Below, one piece after another: positions 1 to 8,882 of a stretch of 64,000 nt of DNA. The translations under genes were made by a program, and so were the position numbers. The stretch comes from Caenispirillum salinarum AK4. GTDB lineage: Bacteria; Pseudomonadota; Alphaproteobacteria; Rhodospirillales; Rhodospirillaceae. How positions within the stretch are numbered: position 1 is the first letter of the stretch; the number at the start of each line of letters is the position of its first letter. The notes beneath the pieces are model-generated. The model was not told where the DNA came from. It was given only the letters and a program-made list of their open reading frames with translations, and did not search any database. The stretch lies in the NCBI RefSeq assembly GCF_000315795.1, contig NZ_ANHY01000003.1, forward strand, positions 1 to 64,000, written 5' to 3'.

Positions 1-40
<40 letters not shown>

Positions 41-55
41 CCGATGCCAAGAAAG

Positions 56-85
56 CCCGCCGTCCTCGCGACGGCGGGTTTTTTT
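56..85 (+). terminator. Rho-independent terminator after tRNA-fMet
   Basis: Perfect 9-bp GC-rich stem (CCCGCCGTC at 56-64 with GACGGCGGG at 70-78), 5-nt loop, then seven T residues at 79-85. It lies 15 nt after the tRNA CCA end and would end the tRNA or rRNA transcript. Confidence 0.93.
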
Positions 86-598
86 CGTCGTGGGCGGCGG
101 CGGGCGGGATCCCTGGGCCGGGGCTTGACATGCCCTTCGGACGCCACGGCCGATGGCGCTGCGCCGGCCCTTGCACGTGCCGAGTCGCCCCCCGACCACC
201 GCAATCACCCCGAAGCCGCCATCGAAGGCGGCCATCACGCTGCCGGAGCCCGCCGCTCTGGCGGGGGCGAAGGCCGCCACAGCCGGTGGGCCCGGTCTGC
301 GGAGGCAACCGCAGGCTTTCATCGTCCGAATCGTGATTCACTGGTTCCCATTCCACCAGCGCCGCGTCTTTTTGCCGGGGTTTGCGGGTGCGGTTTCGGT
401 CGCGGATGCGGAGGAGGATGCGCAAGAACCCGTCATGGTCGCTGTTTTGGAAGCATGTGGTTTGCACCGCATTCCGACTTTCGCTTGCGGGTTGAATCCT
501 TAAAAAAAACGTTGTTATCCCTGAGACCTGTCGGTACTGATGTGCTCTCAGCACCACTTTAGGGGCACGTAGTGCCCCTTCTCGAACGGCGGGCAGGC
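86..598. other. Non-coding stretch before the srf-like operon
   Basis: About 510 bp with no convincing gene. The overlapping open frames here are Arg/Pro/Ala-rich and have no recognisable domain. The last part is less GC-rich, with an A-run at 502-509. TTGAAT at 492-497 could be a -35 element, but the matching -10 is poor. The promoter of the downstream operon is expected here. The only clear structure is the inverted repeat at 561-579. Confidence 0.5.
561..579 (+). promoter_or_regulatory. 8-bp perfect inverted repeat in the leader of the srf-like operon
   Basis: AGGGGCAC (561-568), spacer GTA, GTGCCCCT (572-579), ending 19 nt before the chosen start of the first operon gene. No T-run follows, so it is not a typical terminator. 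It could be an operator or a small mRNA hairpin; no regulator can be assigned. Confidence 0.5.
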
Positions 599-1822
599 AT
601 GACGACGGACGACAAGCAGAACCAGGACACCGAAGGTCGCGATGTCATTGAGGAAGTGACGGAAGAAGTCGTGCAAGTGGGGCGGCCGTGGCTCGGCATT
701 GCCATCGCTTGCGTGGTGGCCGCCGTTCTGCTGGTGATCCTCGCGATCCCGGGCATTCTGCTCTTCCCCCGTCCGCCGGTCAGTGATGACCATCTCGTGG
801 CGGCCCAGCGTGACGCCAACGACGCCCTCGAGGAGCGCCTGCGGGAACTGCGGATGCTCGCGGAAAACGCCGTGTGCGTCGAAGACGGGACCCTGTACGG
901 CGACAGCGGCAACGGCCTGACGTTGACACCGCTGGATGCCGCCCTCCGCCCGCCGGCACCGCGAATCGAGAGCCTCCCCGCGCCGCGGGAAGCCGTCCCG
1001 CCCGGCAGTCCCGACGGCAGCCTCGTCGGGCTGATGGACCGCTCCACCGCCCTCGTCCTCGCGCCGTCGGCCGACGGATCGGGTGTCGGAACCGGCACCG
1101 GCTTCTTCGTGGCGCCCGGCGTGCTGGTCACCAACCGCCATGTCGTGGAGCAGGGCAGCGGCACCGCCCTCGTCATCAACCACGAGGCGGGCACCGCCAT
1201 GGAAGCGACCGTGGCCGCCATGACGCCGAACAGCGACTTCGGTCAGCCTGACTTCGCGATCCTGACCGTGCCGGCAGCCGACTCGCTGCCGCACCTGAGC
1301 ATCGCCCAGGAGGTCGAGCGCATGCAGCCTGTGATCGCGGCAGGCTTCCCCGGCCTGGTGACCGAAACCGACGAGAGCTTCCGGCAGTTGATGAGCGGCG
1401 ATCTTTCCTCGGCACCGGAAGTCTCCTTCACCGATGGAATCGTGACCGCCCGCCAGGGTGGCGCCGGCGTCGAGCTGATCCTGCACAGCGCCGCCATCTC
1501 GCCCGGCAACAGTGGCGGGCCGCTGATTGACATGTGCGGCAACGTCGTCGGCGTGAACACCTTCGTGCGGTCGGAGGAAACCTTCCGGCGCATGAACTAC
1601 GCGCTGTCCCACGACGTCCTGGCCGAGTTCCTGGCCGCCAACGGTGTTGCCATGCGGCGGCCGGCGGAGGCCTGCCAGCCGCCGGCCGCGCCCGCGCCGG
1701 CTCCGTCGCTCCCCATGCCCGACGGCGGCGCCGGCGGCGCTGCGGCCCCGGAGGCTGAAGCGGGCGCTGGTGCCGATGCCGATGCCGATGCGGCGCCGGC
1801 GGCCCCGGCGCCGGCCGAGTAA
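599..1822 (+). CDS. Membrane-anchored trypsin-like serine protease
   Basis: 407-residue S1-family protease. A hydrophobic segment at about residues 28-52 would anchor it in the inner membrane with the protease outside the cytoplasm. The triad is visible: His181 in TNRHVV, Asp218 in PDFAIL and Ser305 in GNSGGP. No PDZ domain follows; the last about 55 residues are Pro/Ala/Asp-rich and low in complexity. ATG at 599 was chosen; an in-frame GTG at 572 exists but lies inside an inverted repeat. It is the first gene of a twelve-gene same-strand run, 5 nt before the SrfA-like gene. Trypsin domains recur in bacterial conflict or signalling operons with vWA and FGE-like proteins, so a processing or trigger role is possible (inference). 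The substrate is unknown. Confidence 0.85.
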   Translation: MTTDDKQNQDTEGRDVIEEVTEEVVQVGRPWLGIAIACVVAAVLLVILAIPGILLFPRPPVSDDHLVAAQRDANDALEERLRELRMLAENAVCVEDGTLYGDSGNGLTLTPLDAALRPPAPRIESLPAPREAVPPGSPDGSLVGLMDRSTALVLAPSADGSGVGTGTGFFVAPGVLVTNRHVVEQGSGTALVINHEAGTAMEATVAAMTPNSDFGQPDFAILTVPAADSLPHLSIAQEVERMQPVIAAGFPGLVTETDESFRQLMSGDLSSAPEVSFTDGIVTARQGGAGVELILHSAAISPGNSGGPLIDMCGNVVGVNTFVRSEETFRRMNYALSHDVLAEFLAANGVAMRRPAEACQPPAAPAPAPSLPMPDGGAGGAAAPEAEAGAGADADADAAPAAPAPAE

Positions 1823-1827
1823 GCGCC

Positions 1828-3114
1828 ATGAGCCGCCACGTCATCGCAGAAACGACGCTGGGCGGGCTGCGGCCCGTCGGCGTCGGCCAACGCCGCACGC
1901 TCGACGCCTGGGACCAGATCGTCGCCTTCCTGGAACACGACGGGCAACTGGGCCCCGACCATGCGGCCCTGTTCGCCGAACCGGTGGTTGACGAAAACGG
2001 TGTCGTTGAATGGTACGCGCCGCGTGACAGCGAGTCCGAGGCCGTTCCCGTATCCAGCCTGCCGGAGGCGGAGCAGGAAAGTGTCCGTGCCGAGGCGGCC
2101 CGGCTGACGGATGCGATCAGCGCCCGTGCCGATGCGTTGCGCGAAAGCATGCGCGAAGAGGACAAGCGCCTGGGCGAGACCCTGGCGACCGCCCTGTTCG
2201 TGCCCGAGGACACCGACGTCCTCTACGTCCAGGACGGCCGGCCGGTGCTGGTCAACTGGGGAACGTTGAAGGACGTCGCGGCGCCCCGGCTGAGCGTGCT
2301 CGACGAGGTCGTGCGTCCGCGCGCGCCCGAGCCCGTCCGTCCGCCGCCGCCGCCGATCCTGCGGCGGATCAGCCGCATCCTGGTGGACCGTCGCTGGCGC
2401 TGGTGGAACCTGCTGTGGGTGCTGTTCGCCCTGCTGGTGACAGCAATCATGGCGCTGCTGCTGTGGGGCTGCGCTTTGGGCATTCCGTTCGGCAACACCT
2501 TCCTGTCCTACTGCCCGCAGCCGCCGACCCTGAGCGACGACCTGGCGGCGGAGCGGCGCCGCGGCGTCGAACTGCAGGCGGAGATCGACCGGCTGGAGGA
2601 CCAACTGGCAGACCTTCCGCGCTGCGTGCCACGTGAGCCGCCGCCGCCACCGCCGCCGCGGGTGGTGCCGGAACCGACGCCCGCGCCGGCCCCGACGCCG
2701 GAAGAGTCGGAGTTCGATCGTCGGCGCGAGGAAGCCGGTGGCAGCTCGGGCGACATCACGGTCACCCTGATCTGGGACGGTGACAGCGACCTCGATCTCG
2801 TCGCGCGCTGCCCCGACGGGTCGCAGATCGACTACACCCAGCGCTCGTCGTGCGGGGGTGAGCTGGACGTCGACGCCAACAACCAGTCGTCGAGCATCAT
2901 GCCCAGCCCGGTGGAGAACGTGTTCTGGCCGGATGGCGAGGCGGCGCCCGGCGTCTACCGCGTCTTCGTCGACAACTACGAGGGCCGCAGCGCCGGCAAC
3001 GCTCCGGTTCCGTTCCAGGTGCGCGTGAGCATCGGAAGCGACGTGCAGGAGTTCTCGGGCGAAGTCGCAGAGCCTGGCGGCGCGGTCCCTGTCACTGAAT
3101 TCACCATCGAATGA
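1828..3114 (+). CDS. SrfA-family protein
   Basis: 428 residues, close to the usual SrfA length, followed directly by SrfB- and SrfC-like genes as in the srfABC set named in Salmonella (SsrB-regulated factors). An N-terminal region of about 190 residues should be cytoplasmic. A basic stretch precedes a membrane segment at about residues 194-215, then come a short coiled coil, a Pro-rich linker, and a C-terminal beta-rich domain (about 310-428) rich in Asp (GDSDLDL) that resembles extracellular DUF2135/YfaP-like domains. The family assignment rests on length, topology and neighbours. The protein probably links the cytoplasmic SrfB/SrfC pair to the periplasm (inference). Confidence 0.72.
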   Translation: MSRHVIAETTLGGLRPVGVGQRRTLDAWDQIVAFLEHDGQLGPDHAALFAEPVVDENGVVEWYAPRDSESEAVPVSSLPEAEQESVRAEAARLTDAISARADALRESMREEDKRLGETLATALFVPEDTDVLYVQDGRPVLVNWGTLKDVAAPRLSVLDEVVRPRAPEPVRPPPPPILRRISRILVDRRWRWWNLLWVLFALLVTAIMALLLWGCALGIPFGNTFLSYCPQPPTLSDDLAAERRRGVELQAEIDRLEDQLADLPRCVPREPPPPPPPRVVPEPTPAPAPTPEESEFDRRREEAGGSSGDITVTLIWDGDSDLDLVARCPDGSQIDYTQRSSCGGELDVDANNQSSSIMPSPVENVFWPDGEAAPGVYRVFVDNYEGRSAGNAPVPFQVRVSIGSDVQEFSGEVAEPGGAVPVTEFTIE

Positions 3115-3155
3115 CCCTGGCCGCCGATAGCCGGGCTGCCTGAACGGGAAGAGCA

Positions 3156-6137
3156 ATGCTGAAGAAACTGACCGATTTCCCCGATGTCATCACGCTGGTG
3201 CCCAACAGCGGCATTCAGATGCTCGACTTCGGCCTGAAGCTGTCCGATCTGAGCAAGCTGTCCCGATCGTTCTGGCCGGAGAAGCGCGACGAGAAGGACC
3301 CCGACGGCGGCACGGTCATTCACCTGCATCCGCTGCGGGAGGACGACGACAGCCACGTCTACGTCAACGAGGAGTATCCCGACGGCCGCGTCGCGCCCGC
3401 CGAGGAGGTCAACTCCTATCGGGCCGGGCCGGCCCTTGCCATCCTGGACAGCGAATGGTTGCCCGTTCCGGTGTTGCGCAGCCGCACGACGACCAAGCAG
3501 AACGCCGACGCCTATGATCGCGGGCCCATCGGCTGGGCGCGGCTCCGTACGGCGGCGCTGGACGAACCCGACGAGCACGGCAACACCCACCGCGTCACCA
3601 TCGCCTTCGACACCACGCTGGGTGCGCCGAAGCGGGAGAACGCGCCGTACCTGGCGCCGGAGCCGCGCGACGCCCAGGACCCGGTGGAGTTCCAGCTGGT
3701 CTCCGATCCGGAAGCCATCATGTTCTTCCTTGAGGCGCGGCCCATCCGCCGCTGGCTGAAGGACCGTTTCCTCGCCTGCATGGCGCGCCACCGCGGCCGT
3801 CCCGTGCCGGAGGAGGACATCGATCCCGGCGAATACTGGGCGCAGTACGTCATGCTGATCGAGGCCGTGAACGCGGCCTGCAAGGTGCCGCGCATCAAGC
3901 TCATCGACACCGTCAGCAGCCCGGCATCCTTGCGCCCCATCGAGGTCGATCTGGTGATCGACGTCGGCAACAGCCGCACCTGCGGCATCCTGATCGAAAA
4001 GGCGCGGGACGAGGAGCAGCTCGACATCAGCGGCGCGACCCGCCTGGAATTGCGCGACCTGACCCGTCCGCACCTGGCGTATTCCGACCCGTTCGAGACG
4101 TGGGTGGAGTTCTCGCCCGCGCGCTTTGGCAGCTATGCCCATGCCCGCCGGACCAGCCAGCAGAACGCCTTCTGGTGGCCGAGCCTCGTGCGTATCGGCC
4201 CCGAGGCGTCGTGGCTGGCCGCGCGCTCCGACGGCACCGAAGGCATCACGGGCCTGTCCAGTCCTAAACGCTACCTGTGGGACAAGGAGGCCCGGCAACA
4301 GCCCTGGTCCAACACCCGCGGCCTGACGCCGCCGGGAGAGGACCCGGAGGAGATCAAGGGCCCGATGACCGCCGAACTGACCGAAGACGGGCAGCTTCTG
4401 GGCGGAGCGGGCCGTACGGTGGGCACCTCGCCCCGGTACTCGCGGGCGTCGCTCTACACCCTGATGCTGGTGGAGCTTCTGTCCCACGCGCTGGTGCAGA
4501 TCAATTCGCCGGGCCTGCGCAGCCAGCGCGCCAACCGCGACATCCCGCGGCGCCTGAACAACCTGATCCTCACTCTGCCGTCGGCGACGCCGCTGGCCGA
4601 GCAGAAGGCGCTGAAGCGGTTCGCCAGCGACGCCTGGGAACTGCTCGCGCGCATCATGCGGTGGGGCGAGAACGACCCGCTGCACAAGGCGCCGACCATC
4701 CGCATGGACTGGGACGAGGCGACGTGCACGCACCTGGTCTACCTGCACAACGAAATCAACTGGAAGTACCAGGGGCAGCCGCGGGAGCTGTTCGATCTGC
4801 TCGGCGGCGGGCGGAAGGGACCCGACGGCGGGCCGGCGCTGCGCATCGCCAGCATCGACATCGGCGGCGGCACCACCGACCTGATGATCATCGAGCATGA
4901 GGTTGAAGGGAAAAGCATCGTCCATCCGCGCCAGTTGTTCCGGGAGGGCTTCCGTCTGGCCGGCGACGACATCGTCAAGACGGTTGTCGAGCAACTGGTC
5001 CTGCCGCGGTTCGTGGAGCATCTGGCCGAGTGCGGCTTGTCGCCGGCTGCCGCGCACGGCCTGATCACCGACCTGTTCGGCGGTGATCGCGAAGGCACGG
5101 CGGAGCAGGACCGGACGCTTCGGGTGAACTTCGTCAAGCAGGTGCTCACGCCGGCGGCACTGGGCCTTCTGGGGGCTTACGAGGCGGTGGACGGGCGCCG
5201 CACGGCCGGTGAGGAAACCTTCAAGGTGGGCGAGCTTCTGGCCGCCGGACATCCGCCGCAGGCGCATGTCCGGGCCTATCTGGAGCGCGAGGCCGAGCGG
5301 CGCGGCGCGGCGGACTTCCGCATCGAGGACGTGACGCTGACCATGGCGCCGCGGCGCATGGCGGCGCAGGTCACGGCGGTGATCGGCGGCATGCTTGACG
5401 ACCTGTGCGACGTCGTCCGCCACTACCAGTGCGACCTTCTGTTGCTGTCCGGCCGGCCGTCGCGGCTGCCCGTCGTGCGCGACCGCATCAACACCAGCCT
5501 GCCGGTGCCACCGAACCGGGTGGTGGCGATGCACAAGTACGAGGTCTTCAACTGGTACCCGTTCCGCTCCAACGACTTCCGCATCCGCGACCCCAAGACG
5601 ACCGCCGCCGTCGGCGCCATGCTGTGCCTGATGTGCGAGGGCCGTATGCCGGGCTTCTTCATGAAGTCCAGCGAGATCAAGATGAAGTCCACCGCCCGCT
5701 ACCTGGGCGTGATGAACCAGCGCGGCGAAATCACCGACGACAACGTCCTGATCCATAACGTCGACTTCGACACCGGCGACGGCGTGGTCGGCTTCGAGCT
5801 GAAAATGGAGGGGCCGACCTTCATCGGCTTCCGCCAGTTGCCGCTGGCCCGCTGGAAGACGACGCCGCTGTACTACCTGACCTTCCGCGATCACGACCGT
5901 CTCGCCAAGCTGCGGCTGCCCATCCGGGTTGAGATGGAGCGGCAGGTGCTGGAGGAGGGCGCCGACGAGGCGGGGCTGGAGGACTTCAAGGTCGTCGACG
6001 CCGAGGACGCCGACCGGAAGACCTGCCGCAACGGGATCAAGTTCCGCCTGCAGACCCTGCGCAACGAGGCGCAGGGCGATTCCGGGTACTGGCTGGACAG
6101 CGGCGTGCTGCGCATCGCGCCGACCGCCGGCAAGTAA
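3156..6137 (+). CDS. SrfB-family Hsp70/actin-fold ATPase
   Basis: 993 residues, the characteristic SrfB length. The actin/Hsp70 nucleotide-binding signature is present in order: phosphate-1 loop DVGNSRT at residue 269, phosphate-2 loop DIGGGTTDL at 568, and an adenosine-type motif LLLSGRPSRLP at about 763-773. No signal peptide or membrane segment is seen, so it should be cytoplasmic. The gene lies between the SrfA- and SrfC-like genes with gaps of 41 and 30 nt. SrfB proteins are annotated as virulence factors, but their biochemical role is poorly defined. The ATPase-fold reading comes directly from the motifs; a chaperone-like or assembly role is inference. ATG 3156 follows a GGGAAGAG ribosome-binding site. 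Confidence 0.85.
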   Translation: MLKKLTDFPDVITLVPNSGIQMLDFGLKLSDLSKLSRSFWPEKRDEKDPDGGTVIHLHPLREDDDSHVYVNEEYPDGRVAPAEEVNSYRAGPALAILDSEWLPVPVLRSRTTTKQNADAYDRGPIGWARLRTAALDEPDEHGNTHRVTIAFDTTLGAPKRENAPYLAPEPRDAQDPVEFQLVSDPEAIMFFLEARPIRRWLKDRFLACMARHRGRPVPEEDIDPGEYWAQYVMLIEAVNAACKVPRIKLIDTVSSPASLRPIEVDLVIDVGNSRTCGILIEKARDEEQLDISGATRLELRDLTRPHLAYSDPFETWVEFSPARFGSYAHARRTSQQNAFWWPSLVRIGPEASWLAARSDGTEGITGLSSPKRYLWDKEARQQPWSNTRGLTPPGEDPEEIKGPMTAELTEDGQLLGGAGRTVGTSPRYSRASLYTLMLVELLSHALVQINSPGLRSQRANRDIPRRLNNLILTLPSATPLAEQKALKRFASDAWELLARIMRWGENDPLHKAPTIRMDWDEATCTHLVYLHNEINWKYQGQPRELFDLLGGGRKGPDGGPALRIASIDIGGGTTDLMIIEHEVEGKSIVHPRQLFREGFRLAGDDIVKTVVEQLVLPRFVEHLAECGLSPAAAHGLITDLFGGDREGTAEQDRTLRVNFVKQVLTPAALGLLGAYEAVDGRRTAGEETFKVGELLAAGHPPQAHVRAYLEREAERRGAADFRIEDVTLTMAPRRMAAQVTAVIGGMLDDLCDVVRHYQCDLLLLSGRPSRLPVVRDRINTSLPVPPNRVVAMHKYEVFNWYPFRSNDFRIRDPKTTAAVGAMLCLMCEGRMPGFFMKSSEIKMKSTARYLGVMNQRGEITDDNVLIHNVDFDTGDGVVGFELKMEGPTFIGFRQLPLARWKTTPLYYLTFRDHDRLAKLRLPIRVEMERQVLEEGADEAGLEDFKVVDAEDADRKTCRNGIKFRLQTLRNEAQGDSGYWLDSGVLRIAPTAGK

Positions 6138-6167
6138 TCGAACCAGTTCAGGGGCAAGAGGAAAACC

Positions 6168-8882
6168 ATGCTGCGTGACAAGGATGCCGTGCTGGGCAAG
6201 CAGTGCAAAGACATGGCTGCGGCGTGCAGGCAGGCGCTGGACTGGTTCGGCGACAACGAAAAGATCGTCGGATACCGCCGCGCCAATCTGGAGCGTCTGT
6301 TCAAGAAGAACGCCGTCGAGGCCCTGAAGCTGGCGAATGCCGCCGAACGGCCCATGTCGGTGGGCGTCTTCGGCGCCAGCCAGGCCGGCAAGTCGTTTCT
6401 GACCGGCAGCTTCATCGCCCCGAAGGACAACCCCATCAAGGTGATCTTCGGCGACGAGAAGAACCCGGTGCGCATGGACTTCCTGAGCGAGGTCAATCCC
6501 ACCGGCGGCGACGAGACCACCGGCCTGGTGACGCGCTTTTCCATCCGGCACCGCCGGCCGCCGTCGAACGACTATCCTGTCACCCTGCGGCTGCTGACCG
6601 AAGGCGACATCATCAAGATCCTGGCCAACACCTTCACGCTGGACCTGCGCGCCAAGCCGGAGCGCGCCTTCAGCCAGGCGGTCCTTACGGAACTGACGGG
6701 GGCAGCGGAGAGCGTGCGGCAGGACGCGGTGCAGCCGGGCCTTCCCGTGGAATCCATCCTGGACCTGGAGCAGTACATCCAGGAGGAACTGGAGGACCAC
6801 CCGCTCAACAAGGAAGAGGCCCTGCGCGAGGAATACTGGCTGACGCTGGAGCGCCTCGCGCCGAACCTCAGGGCGGCGGAACGGGCCAAGCTGGTGGCGC
6901 CGCTGTGGGGTGAAATACCCGAGTTCACGGACCTGTACCTTGAACTGCGGGGCGCGCTGGACAGCATCGGCCACCCGGGCTTCGTCTATGTGCCGCTGGA
7001 CGCCATCCGCGACCGTGCGCGCGGGGTGCTGCACGTCCAGACCATCTACCACCTCGACCCCGCCAACGAGGACGGCAGCTTCGCCCAGGACGGCGTGGAC
7101 CAGGTGACCGTCATGGCGGAAAACGGCCGCACCGCCAGCCTGCGCAAGGCGGTGGTCACGGCGCTGACGGCGGAACTTCTGGTGACGCTGGAAGACAAGC
7201 CCTGGCCGTTCCTCGAGCACACCGACCTGCTGGATTTCCCCGGCGCCCGCGGCCGTGAGAGCAAGACCGCGACGGAGTTCTTCCGGGGCGGCGAGGACAC
7301 CAAGCCCCAGAACCGCGCCTATTGCTTCCTGCGCGGCAAGATCGCCGTGCTGTTCGACAAGTATTCGGCCGAGCTGGATCTGAACACCATGCTCCTGTGT
7401 TCGGACGACCGCAACCAGGAGGTCCGCAAGCTGGCGGAGTTGATCCAGCGCTGGGTGGCCCGCACGCACGGGGCCACGGCGCAGGATCGCCTGAACTGCA
7501 AGACCGCCCTGATGCTCTGCATGACCAAGGCCGACACCCTGTTCGACCGCAAGGCCGGCGCCACGATGGAAGAGTCGGTGTCGGCGCGTCTGCGGAAGGA
7601 CATCACGTTCTACCAGTCGTGGATGAAGCGGTGGGCCGGCGACCAGCCGTTCGACAACGTGGTGTTCGCGCGGAATCCCAAGTTCCAGCGCCGCGACCTG
7701 TTCGCCTACGAGGATGCGCCCGATGGCGCCCCGGAGGGATTCGTGCCGCAGGAAACCGGCCTGCTGGACGCGCCGGAGATGGAACGGTTCAAGCAGACCT
7801 TCCGCGAAATCAGCTTCGTGCAGGAGCACGTCGCCGATCCCGACGAGAGGGTCGACGCCATCCTGTCGCTGAACGACGGCGGCATTTCCTACATCGCCAA
7901 GAAGCTGGCGCCGACCTGCGACCCGGACCTCAAGTTCAACCAGATCCGCCCGCGCGCCCTGTCGCTTGCCGAGCGCATGCGCAACACGCTGACGGAGTTC
8001 TACGAAGCGGGCGACGTCGCGCAGCGCGTGGCCGAACGACGGGCCGAGGCCATGAAGGTGGTCAAGTGCCTGCAGTCCAAGGTCGCGCTCATCGGCCAGT
8101 TCATCGCCGCCCTGGAGACCGACGAAGACACCATGGCCACGGTCTTTCTGGACGTGGCGCGGGGTGAGACCGGCGATGTGGCGCCGGCGGACTCCGCCGC
8201 CGAAGCGGTTCCCGCCATGGCGGACGCGGGGTTCGACGGCACGGCGGCCATTGATCTCGGGGATCTGTTCGACGAGGGCGACGGAGCCGGCGCCGCACCG
8301 GCCGCGGGCGAGGAGACCGCCCCGGTCAAGCAGGGGCTCGCGGCGCTTTACGGCGAGGCGGCCGTCCGGCGCTGGCTGATGCGGATCAGCGATGCGGCGC
8401 AGAACGCCAAGTTGACCCAGACCTACGGCCTGGGACCGGCCGAGTTCGCCGCCGTGGTGCAGGAACTGGAGATCGCCGCCCGCCGGTACAAGGTCGCCAA
8501 CCGCATCGCGGAGCTGGTGCAGCCCATCATCCAGTACCACCAGCGTCCCGACGAACACATGCACCGCGTCGCCATGGTTTCGGCCATGGAGATCAACCGC
8601 CTCGTCAACTTCCTCGGCCGCGACCGGCCCGAGGCCGAGAACAAGGGCGATGTCCTGTTCAAGCGCGAGGCGCCGGAGGTGGTCGACGGCCTGCCCGTGC
8701 TGCCCGACGACAACAACGAACTCCGCCGGGTGCGCGGGGCGGCGCTGCGTGACTGGCTCAAGGGCCTCGTCCTGCTGGCCGAGGAAAGCGCGGCCTCCAA
8801 CGAGGGCGGCGTCATCGACGTCGAGCAGAACGCCCGCATGGGCAGCATCATCGCGCTTGTTCCGGCGGAGGTCGCACAGTGA
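6168..8882 (+). CDS. SrfC-family large GTPase
   Basis: 904-residue cytoplasmic protein with a full set of GTPase landmarks: P-loop GASQAGKS at residues 69-76, a G3-like DFPG at 356-359, and a G4-like TKAD at 453-456. The 280-residue spacing between P-loop and G3 implies large insertions, as in dynamin-like and other big TRAFAC GTPases. An Ala/Gly/Asp-rich linker at about 665-715 precedes a helical C-terminal region. It follows the SrfB-like gene by 30 nt and overlaps the next gene by 4 nt (GTGA), suggesting translational coupling. SrfC is known as a putative virulence protein; GTPase activity is inferred from the motifs. ATG 6168 has the upstream sequence AGAGGAAAACC. Confidence 0.83.
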   Translation: MLRDKDAVLGKQCKDMAAACRQALDWFGDNEKIVGYRRANLERLFKKNAVEALKLANAAERPMSVGVFGASQAGKSFLTGSFIAPKDNPIKVIFGDEKNPVRMDFLSEVNPTGGDETTGLVTRFSIRHRRPPSNDYPVTLRLLTEGDIIKILANTFTLDLRAKPERAFSQAVLTELTGAAESVRQDAVQPGLPVESILDLEQYIQEELEDHPLNKEEALREEYWLTLERLAPNLRAAERAKLVAPLWGEIPEFTDLYLELRGALDSIGHPGFVYVPLDAIRDRARGVLHVQTIYHLDPANEDGSFAQDGVDQVTVMAENGRTASLRKAVVTALTAELLVTLEDKPWPFLEHTDLLDFPGARGRESKTATEFFRGGEDTKPQNRAYCFLRGKIAVLFDKYSAELDLNTMLLCSDDRNQEVRKLAELIQRWVARTHGATAQDRLNCKTALMLCMTKADTLFDRKAGATMEESVSARLRKDITFYQSWMKRWAGDQPFDNVVFARNPKFQRRDLFAYEDAPDGAPEGFVPQETGLLDAPEMERFKQTFREISFVQEHVADPDERVDAILSLNDGGISYIAKKLAPTCDPDLKFNQIRPRALSLAERMRNTLTEFYEAGDVAQRVAERRAEAMKVVKCLQSKVALIGQFIAALETDEDTMATVFLDVARGETGDVAPADSAAEAVPAMADAGFDGTAAIDLGDLFDEGDGAGAAPAAGEETAPVKQGLAALYGEAAVRRWLMRISDAAQNAKLTQTYGLGPAEFAAVVQELEIAARRYKVANRIAELVQPIIQYHQRPDEHMHRVAMVSAMEINRLVNFLGRDRPEAENKGDVLFKREAPEVVDGLPVLPDDNNELRRVRGAALRDWLKGLVLLAEESAASNEGGVIDVEQNARMGSIIALVPAEVAQ

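Noticed and set aside
44-562. Plus-strand open frames between tRNA-fMet and the protease gene
   Set aside because: They start inside the tRNA terminator region, are Arg/Pro/Ala-rich and lack any domain or good ribosome-binding site.
561-579. Terminator upstream of the protease gene
   Set aside because: The stem is followed by CTCGAAC rather than a T-run.
2976-8564. Minus-strand open frame of 1862 codons opposite the srf-like genes
   Set aside because: It is an antisense shadow of high-GC genes with clear family motifs on the plus strand; its product is His/Arg/Gln-rich with no domain.
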